Source of the DNA: Raoultibacter timonensis
Lineage (GTDB): Bacteria; Actinomycetota; Coriobacteriia; Coriobacteriales; Eggerthellaceae
Assembly: GCF_900240215.1 (NCBI RefSeq)
Contig: NZ_LT964679.1
Location: forward strand, 1,332,089 to 1,396,088
Direction: 5' to 3'
DNA length: 64,000 bases
Shown here: piece by piece, positions 43,211 to 52,259 of the stretch
Layout of the letters: every line of letters starts with the position of its first letter
How positions within the stretch are numbered: the first letter of the stretch is position 1
Made by a program: the position numbers and the translations under genes
The notes under the pieces: model-generated
Database searches by the model: none
Told to the model about the DNA's origin: nothing
Seen by the model: only the letters and a program-made list of their open reading frames with translations

Positions 43211-44215
43211 TCAGTACTTCCACCTCTCTAGGAGCCGCTTCTTCTCGTCGATATCGAAAATGCCCGTCATATCGGCGTACTCGGCATCGGTTGGATAGTT
43301 CTCGATGGAGGTATCCTGCTCAACAAATACCCGATCGGGAACAAACTCCTGCTTATCGAGCAATATCCCCTTCTCGTACATCCAATCCATAACAGCTCGA
43401 ACGGCCGGCTTGCCTTCCTTGCCCTCGATCACGGCAACTCCGTTCATCGTCCAAGGAGACCCCTCTTCGAATTCGACTATCTCGATCGGAACGCCTTGGT
43501 TGATCTCGGAAACAGCCTGATACGTAAGCCCCATGCCAATAAGCGCCTCGCCCTGGACGAGCGCGTTGACAGGACCCGAACCCGAAGAGGTGAACTGGTA
43601 AACGTTTTCCGCAAGAGCATCGAAATAGGCGAACGCCTCATCCTCTCCCCGTTCGTTCACGAGGCTTTTCACAAAATTGTAGCCAGTACCCGATGATTTG
43701 GGGTTCGGCATGCAGATGAGCCCTTTGTACTGGGGATCGAGCAGATCGTCATACGATTGCGGCACCGAAAGCCCGCGCGACTCAAGAGCCTCTGCGTTCA
43801 CGGCGATACAGGCGCTCTCTCGCCTGAACGGAAGATATTTGCCCGTTCCGTCAAGGAGGTCGTCCTCGAATACGCTGAAATCGTAATCAAGGGGAGCAAG
43901 AACATCCTCGATCTGGCGAAGATACCCTCCCTCAAGCATGAGAATGATGTCCGCCTCGCTCTGAACGCCCTCGTTCTTGATGCGGGCGGCACCAGATCCC
44001 GTCGAGACGTAATGCAATCGGATATCGTACTCCGAAAGATCCTCGTGCATGGCGGCGAGCAGGAGCTCGTTGGCTTCGCCCTCCCCGCATGAGTAAATGA
44101 CGACCGTGTTCTCGTTAGCCGAGCCGCAACCTGGCAACAGCATAGAAGCGGCGAACAGGCAACCGACGGCTATCGCCCCTCGACGGGTTATGGATCGCCC
44201 GGAATAACGACGCAT
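43211..44215 (-). CDS. ABC transporter substrate-binding lipoprotein (family 1)
   Basis: A 334-residue periplasmic-type binding lipoprotein. The N-terminus carries a Tat-like TRRGAIAVG and a lipobox LLPGC (Cys about 30), then VVIYSCGEGEANELL, DIILMLEGGYLRQIE and MPNPKSSGTGYNFVKSLV, typical of the iron/phosphonate/thiamine binding group. The ATG at 44215 was chosen for its CAGGG RBS; the longer TTG frame would begin inside the promoter. It is the first gene of the operon and has a promoter with a palindrome between -35 and -10. Confidence 0.88.
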   Translation of the reverse strand: MRRYSGRSITRRGAIAVGCLFAASMLLPGCGSANENTVVIYSCGEGEANELLLAAMHEDLSEYDIRLHYVSTGSGAARIKNEGVQSEADIILMLEGGYLRQIEDVLAPLDYDFSVFEDDLLDGTGKYLPFRRESACIAVNAEALESRGLSVPQSYDDLLDPQYKGLICMPNPKSSGTGYNFVKSLVNERGEDEAFAYFDALAENVYQFTSSGSGPVNALVQGEALIGMGLTYQAVSEINQGVPIEIVEFEEGSPWTMNGVAVIEGKEGKPAVRAVMDWMYEKGILLDKQEFVPDRVFVEQDTSIENYPTDAEYADMTGIFDIDEKKRLLERWKY

Positions 44216-44258
44216 TTCAAAACCCTGTTCTGTACATGTTTGAATAAGCATGCCAGTA

Positions 44259-44287
44259 AGTGTAGCGTGAACGTTCAATTATGTAAA
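44259..44287 (-). promoter_or_regulatory. Promoter of the lic-like operon with TGAACGTTCA operator in the spacer
   Basis: Minus strand TTTACA (44282-44287), 17 bases, TACACT (44259-44264). The perfect 10-bp palindrome TGAACGTTCA (44268-44277) fills the spacer, the usual position for a repressor site. A further TGAAC lies at 44302-44306. The same half-site recurs in the gap before the LicCA gene. Confidence 0.75.
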
Positions 44288-44376
44288 GGAAAAGTCAAAT
44301 CTGAACATGATAGGGAGCTAAAACCTGCACATCCCTTCGAAGGAAGCCGACAGGCTGCGGCCTCGCGAACACGGAG

Positions 44377-45513
44377 CTACCGTATGGCGCCGCAGCCTCC
44401 CCCGCTCTCGACAACCGATCGGTAGAACCGCTCGAGCCACCGAGCCGATTCCCCGATGCCGAACCCCCGCTCGCCAACCTCCGCAACATGATCGTGTCGC
44501 GCGTTCGCTTCGCGAAGAAGGGCAACGACCTCTAACGCCCACGCATCCGCACCGGCATCGAGCGGCATGCGCTTTGCCGAATCGACGAGCATTGCAGCCT
44601 GCGGCACACCCGTCGATGCCACAACGGGAAGGCCGGTCGCCTGCGCTTCGATAACGGCTATGGCCAACCCCTCCTTGAACGACGGGAACACGAATGCATC
44701 GAACGCCTTGAGCAGACCCGGCACGTCCTCCCTCACACCGAAAAAATCGACTGCATCCGCTATGCCGAGCTCGCATGCCTCCCGCTCGATCTCCTCGGCA
44801 AGGGAACCCCGGCCAACGCATGCGAGTCGCGCGCGCGGAAGTTCTTTTCTCACCCCCGAGAACACCTGCAACAAAAACCGATGGTTCTTTACCGGATCGA
44901 GCCTCCCCACGTGGCCTACGAGCGGTATCTCTTCATCGTAGCCGTACGCCTTCTTGCATGCCTTATGCATGGCGTCGTCGCAACGGTATAGATCAAGGTC
45001 TATTCCGTTTTTAAGGATGCTGAAGTTCGGGCCTTCCGTAACAAAGCGACCGAACCGATCACGGCCGGCCTCCTGCGAGCAGGCCATAAAGTAATCGGCA
45101 ACGTACCGAGTTGGATACGAGAGGGCGCGAAACGCTATCTCGGAAAGGCTCACGGGGTATTTCTGGGCATGGCTATGGGCTATCGCGAAGCGATCCGCCC
45201 GTCTTGCCTCCGACAAATAGAGCGCCGCGCTACTCCCGATATGGCCATGGACGATCGGATGCTCGCCGTGCTCTGCAAAGAACGCGCGGAACGCCTTTCG
45301 ATACGCGCGCGCGTTCGTCCCCTTGAACCTCGGAACACGAAAGATCCGTCCGCCCAGCGCTTCTATTTCCGCGTCGTAATCGCACGCCCTCTCTTCATGC
45401 ACGACGAAGTCGAACTGTATAAGGGAGCGGTCGATCGCCCGGTACAGGTTCATGATCATCGTTTCGGCGCCGCCTCGGTCCATCGCGCCGATCACATGCA
45501 GGACCCTGATCAT
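44377..45513 (-). CDS. Glycosyltransferase family 4
   Basis: A 378-residue GT-B enzyme. Acceptor side: IGAMDRGGAETMIMNLYRAID (about 8-28) and VHGHIGSSAALYLSEARR. Donor side: GHVGRLDPVKNHRFLLQVF, the EGLAIAVIEAQATGLPVVAS block with the conserved Glu pair. Its ATG overlaps the flippase stop (ATGA). It is the last gene of the leftward group that begins near 49604, just before the promoter of the lic-like operon. Confidence 0.9.
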   Translation of the reverse strand: MIRVLHVIGAMDRGGAETMIMNLYRAIDRSLIQFDFVVHEERACDYDAEIEALGGRIFRVPRFKGTNARAYRKAFRAFFAEHGEHPIVHGHIGSSAALYLSEARRADRFAIAHSHAQKYPVSLSEIAFRALSYPTRYVADYFMACSQEAGRDRFGRFVTEGPNFSILKNGIDLDLYRCDDAMHKACKKAYGYDEEIPLVGHVGRLDPVKNHRFLLQVFSGVRKELPRARLACVGRGSLAEEIEREACELGIADAVDFFGVREDVPGLLKAFDAFVFPSFKEGLAIAVIEAQATGLPVVASTGVPQAAMLVDSAKRMPLDAGADAWALEVVALLREANARHDHVAEVGERGFGIGESARWLERFYRSVVESGGGCGAIR

Positions 45514-46823
45514 CGCCGTGTCGCCTCCCTTGGATCCGACTCAGCCCCATCATCCGTTTGCTCGGCGGCGATGCCCTTTTCCACGGCGGATCCACCATCC
45601 CCGATCCCCGCACGAGACCTCCTCACAAGCGCCACCAGGAGCACCGCAACACCGACAAGGCACGCGGCGGCGCCGGCAAAGCTCACGCCGTTCATGCCCC
45701 ACAAGTTCACGCACAGAAAGCTCAGCGGAATCACGACTGCGAACGCCGCCACGTTGCCGAGGAAGTTCGCTTTGAAATCACGCAGAGCTATGAGCAAATC
45801 GCCGAAAAACCAAAGATAGGCCGTCATGATCGTCGAGAGGATGATAGGCTGCAACAGGTAAACGTAAGGAGCGATACTCTCGCCGTATAGCAGCTGAAGA
45901 ACCCATGAACCGAAAAATTCAAGTGCAACCGAGCAAACGATCCCCACGCACGCAACGCCTGCGACGGTTTTGAGGAGCAAGAGTCTGAATCCCGCCCTGT
46001 CGCCACCGAAGAATAGTTTCGGGAATATATCCAGAAGGGGGCCGTACAGATAGACAGCGCCCATCTGTATGACGAGCGCAGGCGCGGCAACCGCTTGGTA
46101 TATGCCGAGCGCCTCGTCTCCAACCGCCCAGAAGAGGTATTGCTTCGGCACCATGAAAATGGCGCTCGCCGCCACCGAGGCGAGGACCGCCGGGAACAAC
46201 GTTTTAAAGAAGAACAGGGCCTTCTTTCGACCGATACCGATCCTGAGCTTCTCGAATTGGCTAGCCTTCGGGATATCGAACAAGAACAGAACGCCAAGGG
46301 AAAGCACCGTCATCGCGATGATGGCGATATCGAGGCTGCTCGTAGCCAAATAAGCCCCAACAAAACCCGCAAGAAGAGCCACCCCCTGTGCAATGAACGA
46401 TTTGCCAATGTAGTCCATCCGACGGTTCTGCTGGTCGAGCCCGTGCAATATGTCGATCAGAAGTCCAACCGACTTGTAGATGAAAAAGAGGGCAATGGTA
46501 AGGAGCGCCTGCGGGTTCGTAAGACACGAGTACGCCATGCAGGCAACGAACGCAATCCCAAGCGTTATGCAGCGAAAGCCAAAGTACTCCCCTAGCTCGT
46601 TTTCCCGCTTGATGTCGGAAATCTGATACGTACCCATCTTGTAGTTGGCGAACGTACCGAACGTCCCGACGACCGTCATAGCAATGCCGAGCAAGCCGCT
46701 GTCGGCAAAACCGCCCATCCTCACAATCAGGACGGTCATGAGCCACTGGCAGCCAAGGTAAGTCAGCGATCCGACCGAATTCCAGATCATGTTCGCTTTG
46801 ATCGACAATTGCTTAACGCTCAT
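45510..46823 (-). CDS. Wzx-type lipid-linked glycan flippase
   Basis: A 437-residue MOP/Wzx-family membrane protein with about 12-14 helices; it would flip undecaprenyl-linked repeat units outward. The conserved N-terminal QLSIKANMIWNSVGSLTYLGCQWL (about residues 5-28) and the DIKRENELGEYFGFRC loop are typical. The ATG at 46823 has AAAGGGTG upstream; a TTG six codons earlier is less likely. It lies 57 bases after licD. An ABC exporter is also present in the cluster (59080-60666), so two export routes coexist. Confidence 0.87.
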   Translation of the reverse strand: MSVKQLSIKANMIWNSVGSLTYLGCQWLMTVLIVRMGGFADSGLLGIAMTVVGTFGTFANYKMGTYQISDIKRENELGEYFGFRCITLGIAFVACMAYSCLTNPQALLTIALFFIYKSVGLLIDILHGLDQQNRRMDYIGKSFIAQGVALLAGFVGAYLATSSLDIAIIAMTVLSLGVLFLFDIPKASQFEKLRIGIGRKKALFFFKTLFPAVLASVAASAIFMVPKQYLFWAVGDEALGIYQAVAAPALVIQMGAVYLYGPLLDIFPKLFFGGDRAGFRLLLLKTVAGVACVGIVCSVALEFFGSWVLQLLYGESIAPYVYLLQPIILSTIMTAYLWFFGDLLIALRDFKANFLGNVAAFAVVIPLSFLCVNLWGMNGVSFAGAAACLVGVAVLLVALVRRSRAGIGDGGSAVEKGIAAEQTDDGAESDPREATRR

Positions 46824-46880
46824 CGTTGCACCCTTTTGCAAAGCTGTCCGAACGGGCCCGAAGCGGATCCAATAGCGTCG

Positions 46881-47672
46881 TCACAGGGCATACGCCTCGA
46901 ATACATGCACGTCCCTGTCTTCCTCCGCGGGAGGTGTGCGCCAATCGCCATACGTTTTCGTCAGGTATTCCTCATAGCTTTTCGGAATGAAGTAGCGGCG
47001 ATCCTCGAACGGCACTTCAAGCGGCTCGAACCATGCTTTGGGAAGCAGCGTGCCGGCAACGTACTCCCCAATGATGTCACCGTAGAAATCGGTCTCGCGC
47101 GCACATGCGTTGCGCGCGTTCTCGTCGATCTTCCGAGCGGCAGCATAGGGATCCATACGCGAGAAGAACGGATGGGCGATGCGCTTCACCAACTTCACGA
47201 ACGGACTCGAACCCACCGACGGGTCCGCCACCATCAGGCTTCGCACGAGCGCGAGCCGCGTTCCCCGCACATACGCCCTATCGCGAGCGTTGGGGGCTTC
47301 GTCAAGCGGGAAAATATCGACCCATACCCCTGTCGCATAGGTTTTTTGCACGAAATTCTCGTATACCTTCGTCGTCTTGTCGACCACCTTTACGAACGGG
47401 TAGATTCCGCTTTTGTCACGGTATGTCGCAAGGCCGAAGCGATCGGATGCTTTCGCTGCATCGAACTCCGCGATCAAACGCTCGTAGTCCGCTCGGGGCA
47501 TCAAGATGTCCATATCGTCGTCCCATGGTATGAAACCGCCGTGACGCACAGCGCCAAGGCAGCTGCCGTATGCGAGAAAGTACGAAAGGCCCTTCTCTCT
47601 GCAAATGCGATCGATTTCATCCATGATTTCGAGCTCGATGCGCTTCATGTCATCGGTGGTGATTCGCTCCAT
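46881..47672 (-). CDS. licD: LicD-family phosphocholine (phospho-alcohol) transferase 1
   Basis: A 263-residue LicD protein that transfers phosphocholine or a similar phospho-group from a CDP carrier to a sugar. The hallmark YGSCLGAVRHGGFIPWDDDMDI (about 33-54) with its Asp cluster is intact, followed by VWVDIFPLDEAP. The ATG at 47672 (MERITTDDMKRIE) lies 13 bases after the stop of the second LicD gene with AAGGACGAGG upstream. It links the glycan cluster with the LicC/LicA genes 7 kb away. Confidence 0.9.
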   Translation of the reverse strand: MERITTDDMKRIELEIMDEIDRICREKGLSYFLAYGSCLGAVRHGGFIPWDDDMDILMPRADYERLIAEFDAAKASDRFGLATYRDKSGIYPFVKVVDKTTKVYENFVQKTYATGVWVDIFPLDEAPNARDRAYVRGTRLALVRSLMVADPSVGSSPFVKLVKRIAHPFFSRMDPYAAARKIDENARNACARETDFYGDIIGEYVAGTLLPKAWFEPLEVPFEDRRYFIPKSYEEYLTKTYGDWRTPPAEEDRDVHVFEAYAL

Positions 47673-47685
47673 CCTCGTCCTTCCG

Positions 47686-48549
47686 TCAAACCGAAGCATG
47701 CGCATCGATGGCGCCGCTGCCAAAATCGAGAACAAGGGGCGCGTGGTTCGTTCTCAGCTCCACGGGGGGTATTTCCCTATACGTCGGACCGTACCACGTC
47801 TCAAGATACGTTTTAGAATCATGGGGTATGGGCAGCGCAATTCCCTCGAACTCGCAGATAGCGGGAGGCAAAAGCGTCTCGATCGCGAACGGCGGATCGG
47901 GAGGATACGACATGGCGGCATAGCAGCCAGCCACCCCCCCTCCCTCGGCAGCTCGCGCTGACTCGTCGAAGGATCGGGCGATCCTCTCCGGCTCGAACAG
48001 CATCCGGCATATCCGGTGAGCAACAGCACAGGCGGCTCGCTCGAAAGACCCGAGCAGACCCCCATGAGGCACCTGCACGCTCTTCGCGTGATAAAGATAC
48101 GACACACGCTGCCAAAACGTGCAGCGTGAAAACTGCTTCTTTCTGGCTTTTCCATCGGGAAAAACAGGGTCATACGGAAACACGTCGACGAATATGCCCT
48201 GATCGAATGAGGCCTCGATCGTCTCTTGCGTGTAAAACTTCGTTCCCCGTTTCCAGACCTTGGCAAAAAGAGGAGCGTAGCCCGGGGTAACGCCCGGAAT
48301 GCCGATCTCGTATTCATCGCCAAGATCCTCTTTCGCCGCTTGGAGGAATCGCTCGTAATCGTCTCGGAGCATGCCGATGTCGATATCATCGTCCCACGGT
48401 ATGAAACCGCCGTGACGTACCGCGCCCAAGGCGGTACCGGAATCAAGAAAATAGACAATATCGCGAGCGGCGCACAGCTCGTCGATTCGTTTGAGTATCG
48501 CAAGCTCTTCAAGCTGCAGAGCTCTCAGCACTTCGTCATCGTACGTCAT
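47686..48549 (-). CDS. licD: LicD-family phospho-alcohol transferase 2
   Basis: A 287-residue LicD paralogue with LDSGTALGAVRHGGFIPWDDDIDIGM (about residues 33-58) and QGIFVDVFPYDPV. Identity with the first LicD is clear in the catalytic part and low elsewhere, so the two may decorate different sugars. The ATG at 48549 with GGGAAAG upstream overlaps the end of the DUF2304 gene by 14 bases; a start at 48585 would overlap more. Confidence 0.9.
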   Translation of the reverse strand: MTYDDEVLRALQLEELAILKRIDELCAARDIVYFLDSGTALGAVRHGGFIPWDDDIDIGMLRDDYERFLQAAKEDLGDEYEIGIPGVTPGYAPLFAKVWKRGTKFYTQETIEASFDQGIFVDVFPYDPVFPDGKARKKQFSRCTFWQRVSYLYHAKSVQVPHGGLLGSFERAACAVAHRICRMLFEPERIARSFDESARAAEGGGVAGCYAAMSYPPDPPFAIETLLPPAICEFEGIALPIPHDSKTYLETWYGPTYREIPPVELRTNHAPLVLDFGSGAIDAHASV

Positions 48550-48916
48550 TATCGACGCTTTCCCGCTTCGTCTTATAGCGCTCATGCCGATCCTTGTCGC
48601 GCAAGGCTATCTCCTGAGCAAGAACGTCAAGTCTCTCCCTCAAGCTGGAAACCTCGACGGTGAGAGTAAAGCATTTGATAAGCAGAAGAGCGATGACGCA
48701 GAGGAAGATAAAATTCGAAGGCGACTCGATGCCGATGAGACCCGAGAAGAAGAACACAACCGAGGGGAACACCGCCGCGATAACCAACGCCACGGCGAAA
48801 AGGAGCCAGAATACGGAATTAGCAACGCTCATCTCGGTTTTCTTCAGCTTGCGAAGCACGAACGCAAAGACGACAATCGCGCCGAGAACAAGGACGATAC
48901 GATAGTTAATGCTCAT
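48536..48916 (-). CDS. DUF2304 small membrane protein
   Basis: A 126-residue protein with three to four hydrophobic helices (near 7-21, 33-56, 67-84) and a basic C-terminal coiled segment (SSLRERLDVLAQEIALRDKDRHERYK). This matches DUF2304 proteins, which usually sit behind a DPM1-like glycosyltransferase, exactly as here (7 bases after it). It may anchor or modulate that enzyme; function is not established. Confidence 0.8.
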   Translation of the reverse strand: MSINYRIVLVLGAIVVFAFVLRKLKKTEMSVANSVFWLLFAVALVIAAVFPSVVFFFSGLIGIESPSNFIFLCVIALLLIKCFTLTVEVSSLRERLDVLAQEIALRDKDRHERYKTKRESVDNDVR

Positions 48917-48923
48917 AGGCGCA

Positions 48924-49604
48924 TCACCTGAGCCACTGTACGATCAGAATCGACACGAACGCGCGTGCCATGTACATAATCGATTTCGAGAAGCTCAGAT
49001 AGCTTTCGCCCGTCTCGCGCTCCCTCATCTCCACCTGGACCTCCACGACCTTAAACCCCTTGCGAATGAGGTTGGCGAGCGTATCGGGCTCGGGACCGAA
49101 ATCGTAGCGCTTCACGAACTCGGCCATCGCCCTTCGGTTGTACATGCGCATACCCGACGTTGGATCAGAAAGCCTCTTGCCCGTTGTGAGTCTGATGAGA
49201 AACGATATGAGGGCCGAACCGGCCATGCGAGCAGAAACGTCTTTTTTCTTCGTTACGAACCGCGAGCCGATGACGATATCGGCACCCGACTGCTCCATCG
49301 CTTCGAGCAGGGGCTTGATGTATTCGGGACGATGCTGTCCGTCGGCATCGAACTGGATGGCGCAATCGTATCCTTGGCGGTCGGCATACTTCATGCCCGC
49401 CTGGAAGCCGCTCGACAAACCGACGTTCACGGGAAGATCGAGAAAGTTATAGCCCTCTCGGCGGCACAGATCGCCCGTCCCGTCCGTTGACCCGTCGTTG
49501 ATGACGAGGATATCGACATCGGGTGCAACCCGATCGAGCTCTCGTATCGTTTCGACAATACAGTCCTGCTCGTTGTAGGCAGGTATGATCGCAAGTAGTT
49601 TCAT
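48924..49604 (-). CDS. Glycosyltransferase family 2 (polyprenyl-phosphate sugar synthase-like)
   Basis: A 226-residue GT-A enzyme like dolichyl-phosphate mannose synthase. Motifs are IIPAYNEQDCIVETI, LVINDGSTDGT, FDADGQHRPEYIKPLLEAM (DxD metal site near residues 94-96) and SDPTSGMRMYN. No membrane helices follow; the neighbouring DUF2304 protein may supply them. It probably charges undecaprenyl phosphate with a sugar. TATAAT lies only 6 bases before the ATG at 49604, suggesting a leaderless mRNA, though GGAG in between could act as an RBS. Confidence 0.88.
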   Translation of the reverse strand: MKLLAIIPAYNEQDCIVETIRELDRVAPDVDILVINDGSTDGTGDLCRREGYNFLDLPVNVGLSSGFQAGMKYADRQGYDCAIQFDADGQHRPEYIKPLLEAMEQSGADIVIGSRFVTKKKDVSARMAGSALISFLIRLTTGKRLSDPTSGMRMYNRRAMAEFVKRYDFGPEPDTLANLIRKGFKVVEVQVEMRERETGESYLSFSKSIMYMARAFVSILIVQWLR

Positions 49605-49610
49605 GGCTCC

Positions 49611-49616
49611 ATTATA
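49611..49616 (-). promoter_or_regulatory. -10 box next to start of GT2 gene
   Basis: Minus strand TATAAT (49611-49616), 6 bases before the ATG at 49604; no clear -35. Confidence 0.55.
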
Positions 49617-49693
49617 GTCTACGTACCCGATGCCTCACCGCGCAGAACAGCATCTGCACGAATAGCATCGCACCATCCGCAAAGAAGAACAAG

Positions 49694-49699
49694 TATAAT
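49694..49699 (+). promoter_or_regulatory. -10 box of the rightward GT4 gene
   Basis: TATAAT at 49694-49699, 63 bases before the GTG at 49763; weak -35. It is divergent from the -10 box at 49611-49616. Confidence 0.5.
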
Positions 49700-49762
49700 G
49701 CTTGTCGGCGCTCGTGGCGAACGAACGCGCCCTGAACCCGATCAACTGCACAGGAGGAACCC

Positions 49763-50944
49763 GTGCCAACCGAGACAAAGCCCTGTATCTGCATCTTCTC
49801 GGCGCTGTACTCGCCAGCCGTCGGCGGAGTCGAAACCTATACGGGCAACCTGGCACGCGCGATTGCCGATCTCGGGTACCGCGTCATCATCGTCACATCG
49901 AACACCCACGATGCCGCCCCAAGGGAAAACGACGGAACCATCGAAATCGTCAGGTTGCCGTGTCGGCCGCTTTTGGGTGGACGCTACCCCGTGCCGCGCG
50001 CAGATCGTTCGTTCAAGGAGCTGTGGTCGTGGCTCGGACAACAGCAGATCGACTACATCATAGTGAACACGCGATTCTACCTGCTGTCGAATCGCGGTCT
50101 CCGCTTTTCCCGAGAACGCGGCATCACCCCGATTCTCATCGAGCACGGGTCCGCGCATCTCACCATGGGAAACCCCCTGATCGACAAAGGCGTTGCATTC
50201 GTCGAACACGCGCTGACAAGCATCGGCAAGCGCTACCGCGCATCGTACTGGGCGGTATCGGCAAAATCGAGCGCTTGGCTCAAGCACTTCGGCATAGCGT
50301 CGCAGGGAGAACTGTCGAACTCGATCGATGCCGACGCGTACTGCGCGCAGGCAAGCAAGCGGTCGTACAAGGACGAGCTCGGCTTATCCGCCAGCGATTT
50401 CGTCGTCGCATTCGTCGGACGACTTGTGCCGGAAAAGGGGGTAAAGGAACTCGCCCAGGCCTCCCGCCTGCTCGAAGACAGAACCGACATATCGTTCATC
50501 GTCGCCGGAGACGGCCCCCTGAGCGAAGCGGCGTCGCAGCAGGCATCAAGCAGGATGCACCTTCTCGGTCGCCTCGATCCCCCCGACATCGCGGCTCTGC
50601 TCGCGCAATCCGACATTCTCTGCCTCCCCTCGCGCTCCGAGGGATTCGCAACTTCGCTGCTCGAGGCGGCGGCATGCTGCACGACCGCCGTCGCCACCGA
50701 AGTCGGAGGCGGAAGAGAACTGATGCCCGACGAAGCTTACGGCACCATAATCCCGAACGCAGAGCCTCAGACAATCGCGGATGCCATTCGCCGAGCAGCC
50801 GATCACCCCGGGCAAACCGCCGACAAAGGCCGACTGCTGGGAAAACTCGTACGAACCGATTATTCCTGGGAAAAAACAGCGAGAAGGGCAATCTCCGCAT
50901 GCGAGAGGGCTCAGCGGGAAGCGGCCGGCGAAGCGACGGAATAG
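49763..50944 (+). CDS. Glycosyltransferase family 4
   Basis: A 393-residue GT-B enzyme. Acceptor side: SALYSPAVGGVETYTGNLARAI (about residues 13-34). Donor side: VGRLVPEKGVKELAQA, VAGDGPLSEAA and the SEGFATSLLEAAACCTTAVAT block. The GTG at 49763 follows a clear CAGGAGGA. It is the only rightward gene of the polysaccharide cluster and ends one base before the stop of the UDP-sugar dehydrogenase read from the other strand; no terminator separates them. Confidence 0.9.
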   Translation: MPTETKPCICIFSALYSPAVGGVETYTGNLARAIADLGYRVIIVTSNTHDAAPRENDGTIEIVRLPCRPLLGGRYPVPRADRSFKELWSWLGQQQIDYIIVNTRFYLLSNRGLRFSRERGITPILIEHGSAHLTMGNPLIDKGVAFVEHALTSIGKRYRASYWAVSAKSSAWLKHFGIASQGELSNSIDADAYCAQASKRSYKDELGLSASDFVVAFVGRLVPEKGVKELAQASRLLEDRTDISFIVAGDGPLSEAASQQASSRMHLLGRLDPPDIAALLAQSDILCLPSRSEGFATSLLEAAACCTTAVATEVGGGRELMPDEAYGTIIPNAEPQTIADAIRRAADHPGQTADKGRLLGKLVRTDYSWEKTARRAISACERAQREAAGEATE

Positions 50945-50945
50945 C

Positions 50946-52259
50946 CTATTCGACGACAGGCCTTCCTATCGAAACATAGCGCACGCTGGTGCCCCGAAAC
51001 GCATCGAGGGAATACATGTTGCGTCCGTCGTATATCTCGGGAGTACCCATGAGGCTTTGATACTGATCGGCAGTGATCGAAGCGAACTCTTCCCACTCGG
51101 TAAGGATGAACGCCATATCGGAATCCCGCAATGCCTCGTACGGATCTCCAGCGTATTCGAGAACGCCCAAAGATGCCGGATAGCGCCCCTCGAACGCAGG
51201 CATGCCGCACGGATCGTACAGCACCGTTTGCGCACCTTCGTCAAGAAGCATGCGCACTACGTCAAGAGACGGAGCGTCTCGAAGATCGTCGGTATCGGGC
51301 TTGAACGTGAGACCGAGCACCGCAATCCGCTTGCCCGCAAGAGATCCGTAACGCTCCTTGGCTTTCGCTACGAGCATCGTCTTTTGGGCGGTATTCACCT
51401 CGATGGCCGCCTTGATCGTCTTGATTTCGTGCCCGTGGCACGTGCTCAGCCAATGGAGGGCCTTCGTATCTTTGGGAAAGCACGAGCCGCCGTAACCGAT
51501 ACCCGCCCGTAAAAACTTATCGCCGATACGGGGATCTGCCCCCATACCCGCAGCAACGCGCTCGATATCGGCGCCGACCACATCGCACAGGTTGGCTATC
51601 TCGTTGATATAGGATATTTTGAGTGCCAGAAAATCGTTGCTCGCGTACTTGACCAACTCGGCGCTGCGGAGATCCATGACCATCACCGGGGCATCGAACG
51701 GCTGATACAGAGCACGCATGAGATCAGCGGCGTCGTCGTCCTGAACACCGACAACGATGCGGGCGGGATACAGCATGTCGCGTAGCGCAGTTCCCTGCGA
51801 GAGGAATTCGGGGTTCGATACCACGTTGAACCGTCGACCCGGGGCAGAGCCCGCTATATCGTCGAAATAGGCCTGGATGCGATCATTCGTCCCCGGCGGA
51901 ACGGTTGACTTGACGACAACGATGCATCCCCGCTCTCTACTTTCGGCTATCTGGTCGCACGCCTGCATGACATACGACAGCTCGGCAGAACCGTCGGCTT
52001 TCTCGGGCGTCGGCACTGCAACGAAGATAACATCGGCGCTCTCGTACGCTTTGCGATAATCGGCAGTGAACTCGAGATTGCACGACGATTTCGCCATAAG
52101 TTCCTCGAGGCCCGGCTCGAACAGCGGCGATGCACCGCCTCTCAGCAACGAAATCTTGCACTCGTCGATATCGAGACCGATTACGCGATGGCCCTTCGAA
52201 GCGAAAACAACTGCAGCGACAAGGCCTACGTACCCGGTTCCGCATACGGTGATGTTCAT
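50946..52259 (-). CDS. ugd: UDP-glucose 6-dehydrogenase family protein
   Basis: A 437-residue nucleotide-sugar dehydrogenase that oxidises UDP-glucose (or a related sugar) to the uronic acid. The NAD-binding CGTGYVGLV (about 6-14), VPTPEKADGSAELSYV, NPEFLSQGTA, the active-site GYGGSCFPKDT with Cys260, and the UDP-binding domain GLTFKPDTDDLRDAPSLDVV are all intact. The ATG at 52259 overlaps the stop of the upstream glycosyltransferase. It suggests a uronic acid in the surface glycan. GDP-mannose as substrate is not excluded. Confidence 0.93.
   Translation of the reverse strand: MNITVCGTGYVGLVAAVVFASKGHRVIGLDIDECKISLLRGGASPLFEPGLEELMAKSSCNLEFTADYRKAYESADVIFVAVPTPEKADGSAELSYVMQACDQIAESRERGCIVVVKSTVPPGTNDRIQAYFDDIAGSAPGRRFNVVSNPEFLSQGTALRDMLYPARIVVGVQDDDAADLMRALYQPFDAPVMVMDLRSAELVKYASNDFLALKISYINEIANLCDVVGADIERVAAGMGADPRIGDKFLRAGIGYGGSCFPKDTKALHWLSTCHGHEIKTIKAAIEVNTAQKTMLVAKAKERYGSLAGKRIAVLGLTFKPDTDDLRDAPSLDVVRMLLDEGAQTVLYDPCGMPAFEGRYPASLGVLEYAGDPYEALRDSDMAFILTEWEEFASITADQYQSLMGTPEIYDGRNMYSLDAFRGTSVRYVSIGRPVVE

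Noticed and set aside
44353-44397. Terminator after the GT4 gene at 44377
   Set aside because: Perfect 9-bp arms exist, but the loop is 27 bases, one arm lies inside the coding sequence and no U-tract follows.
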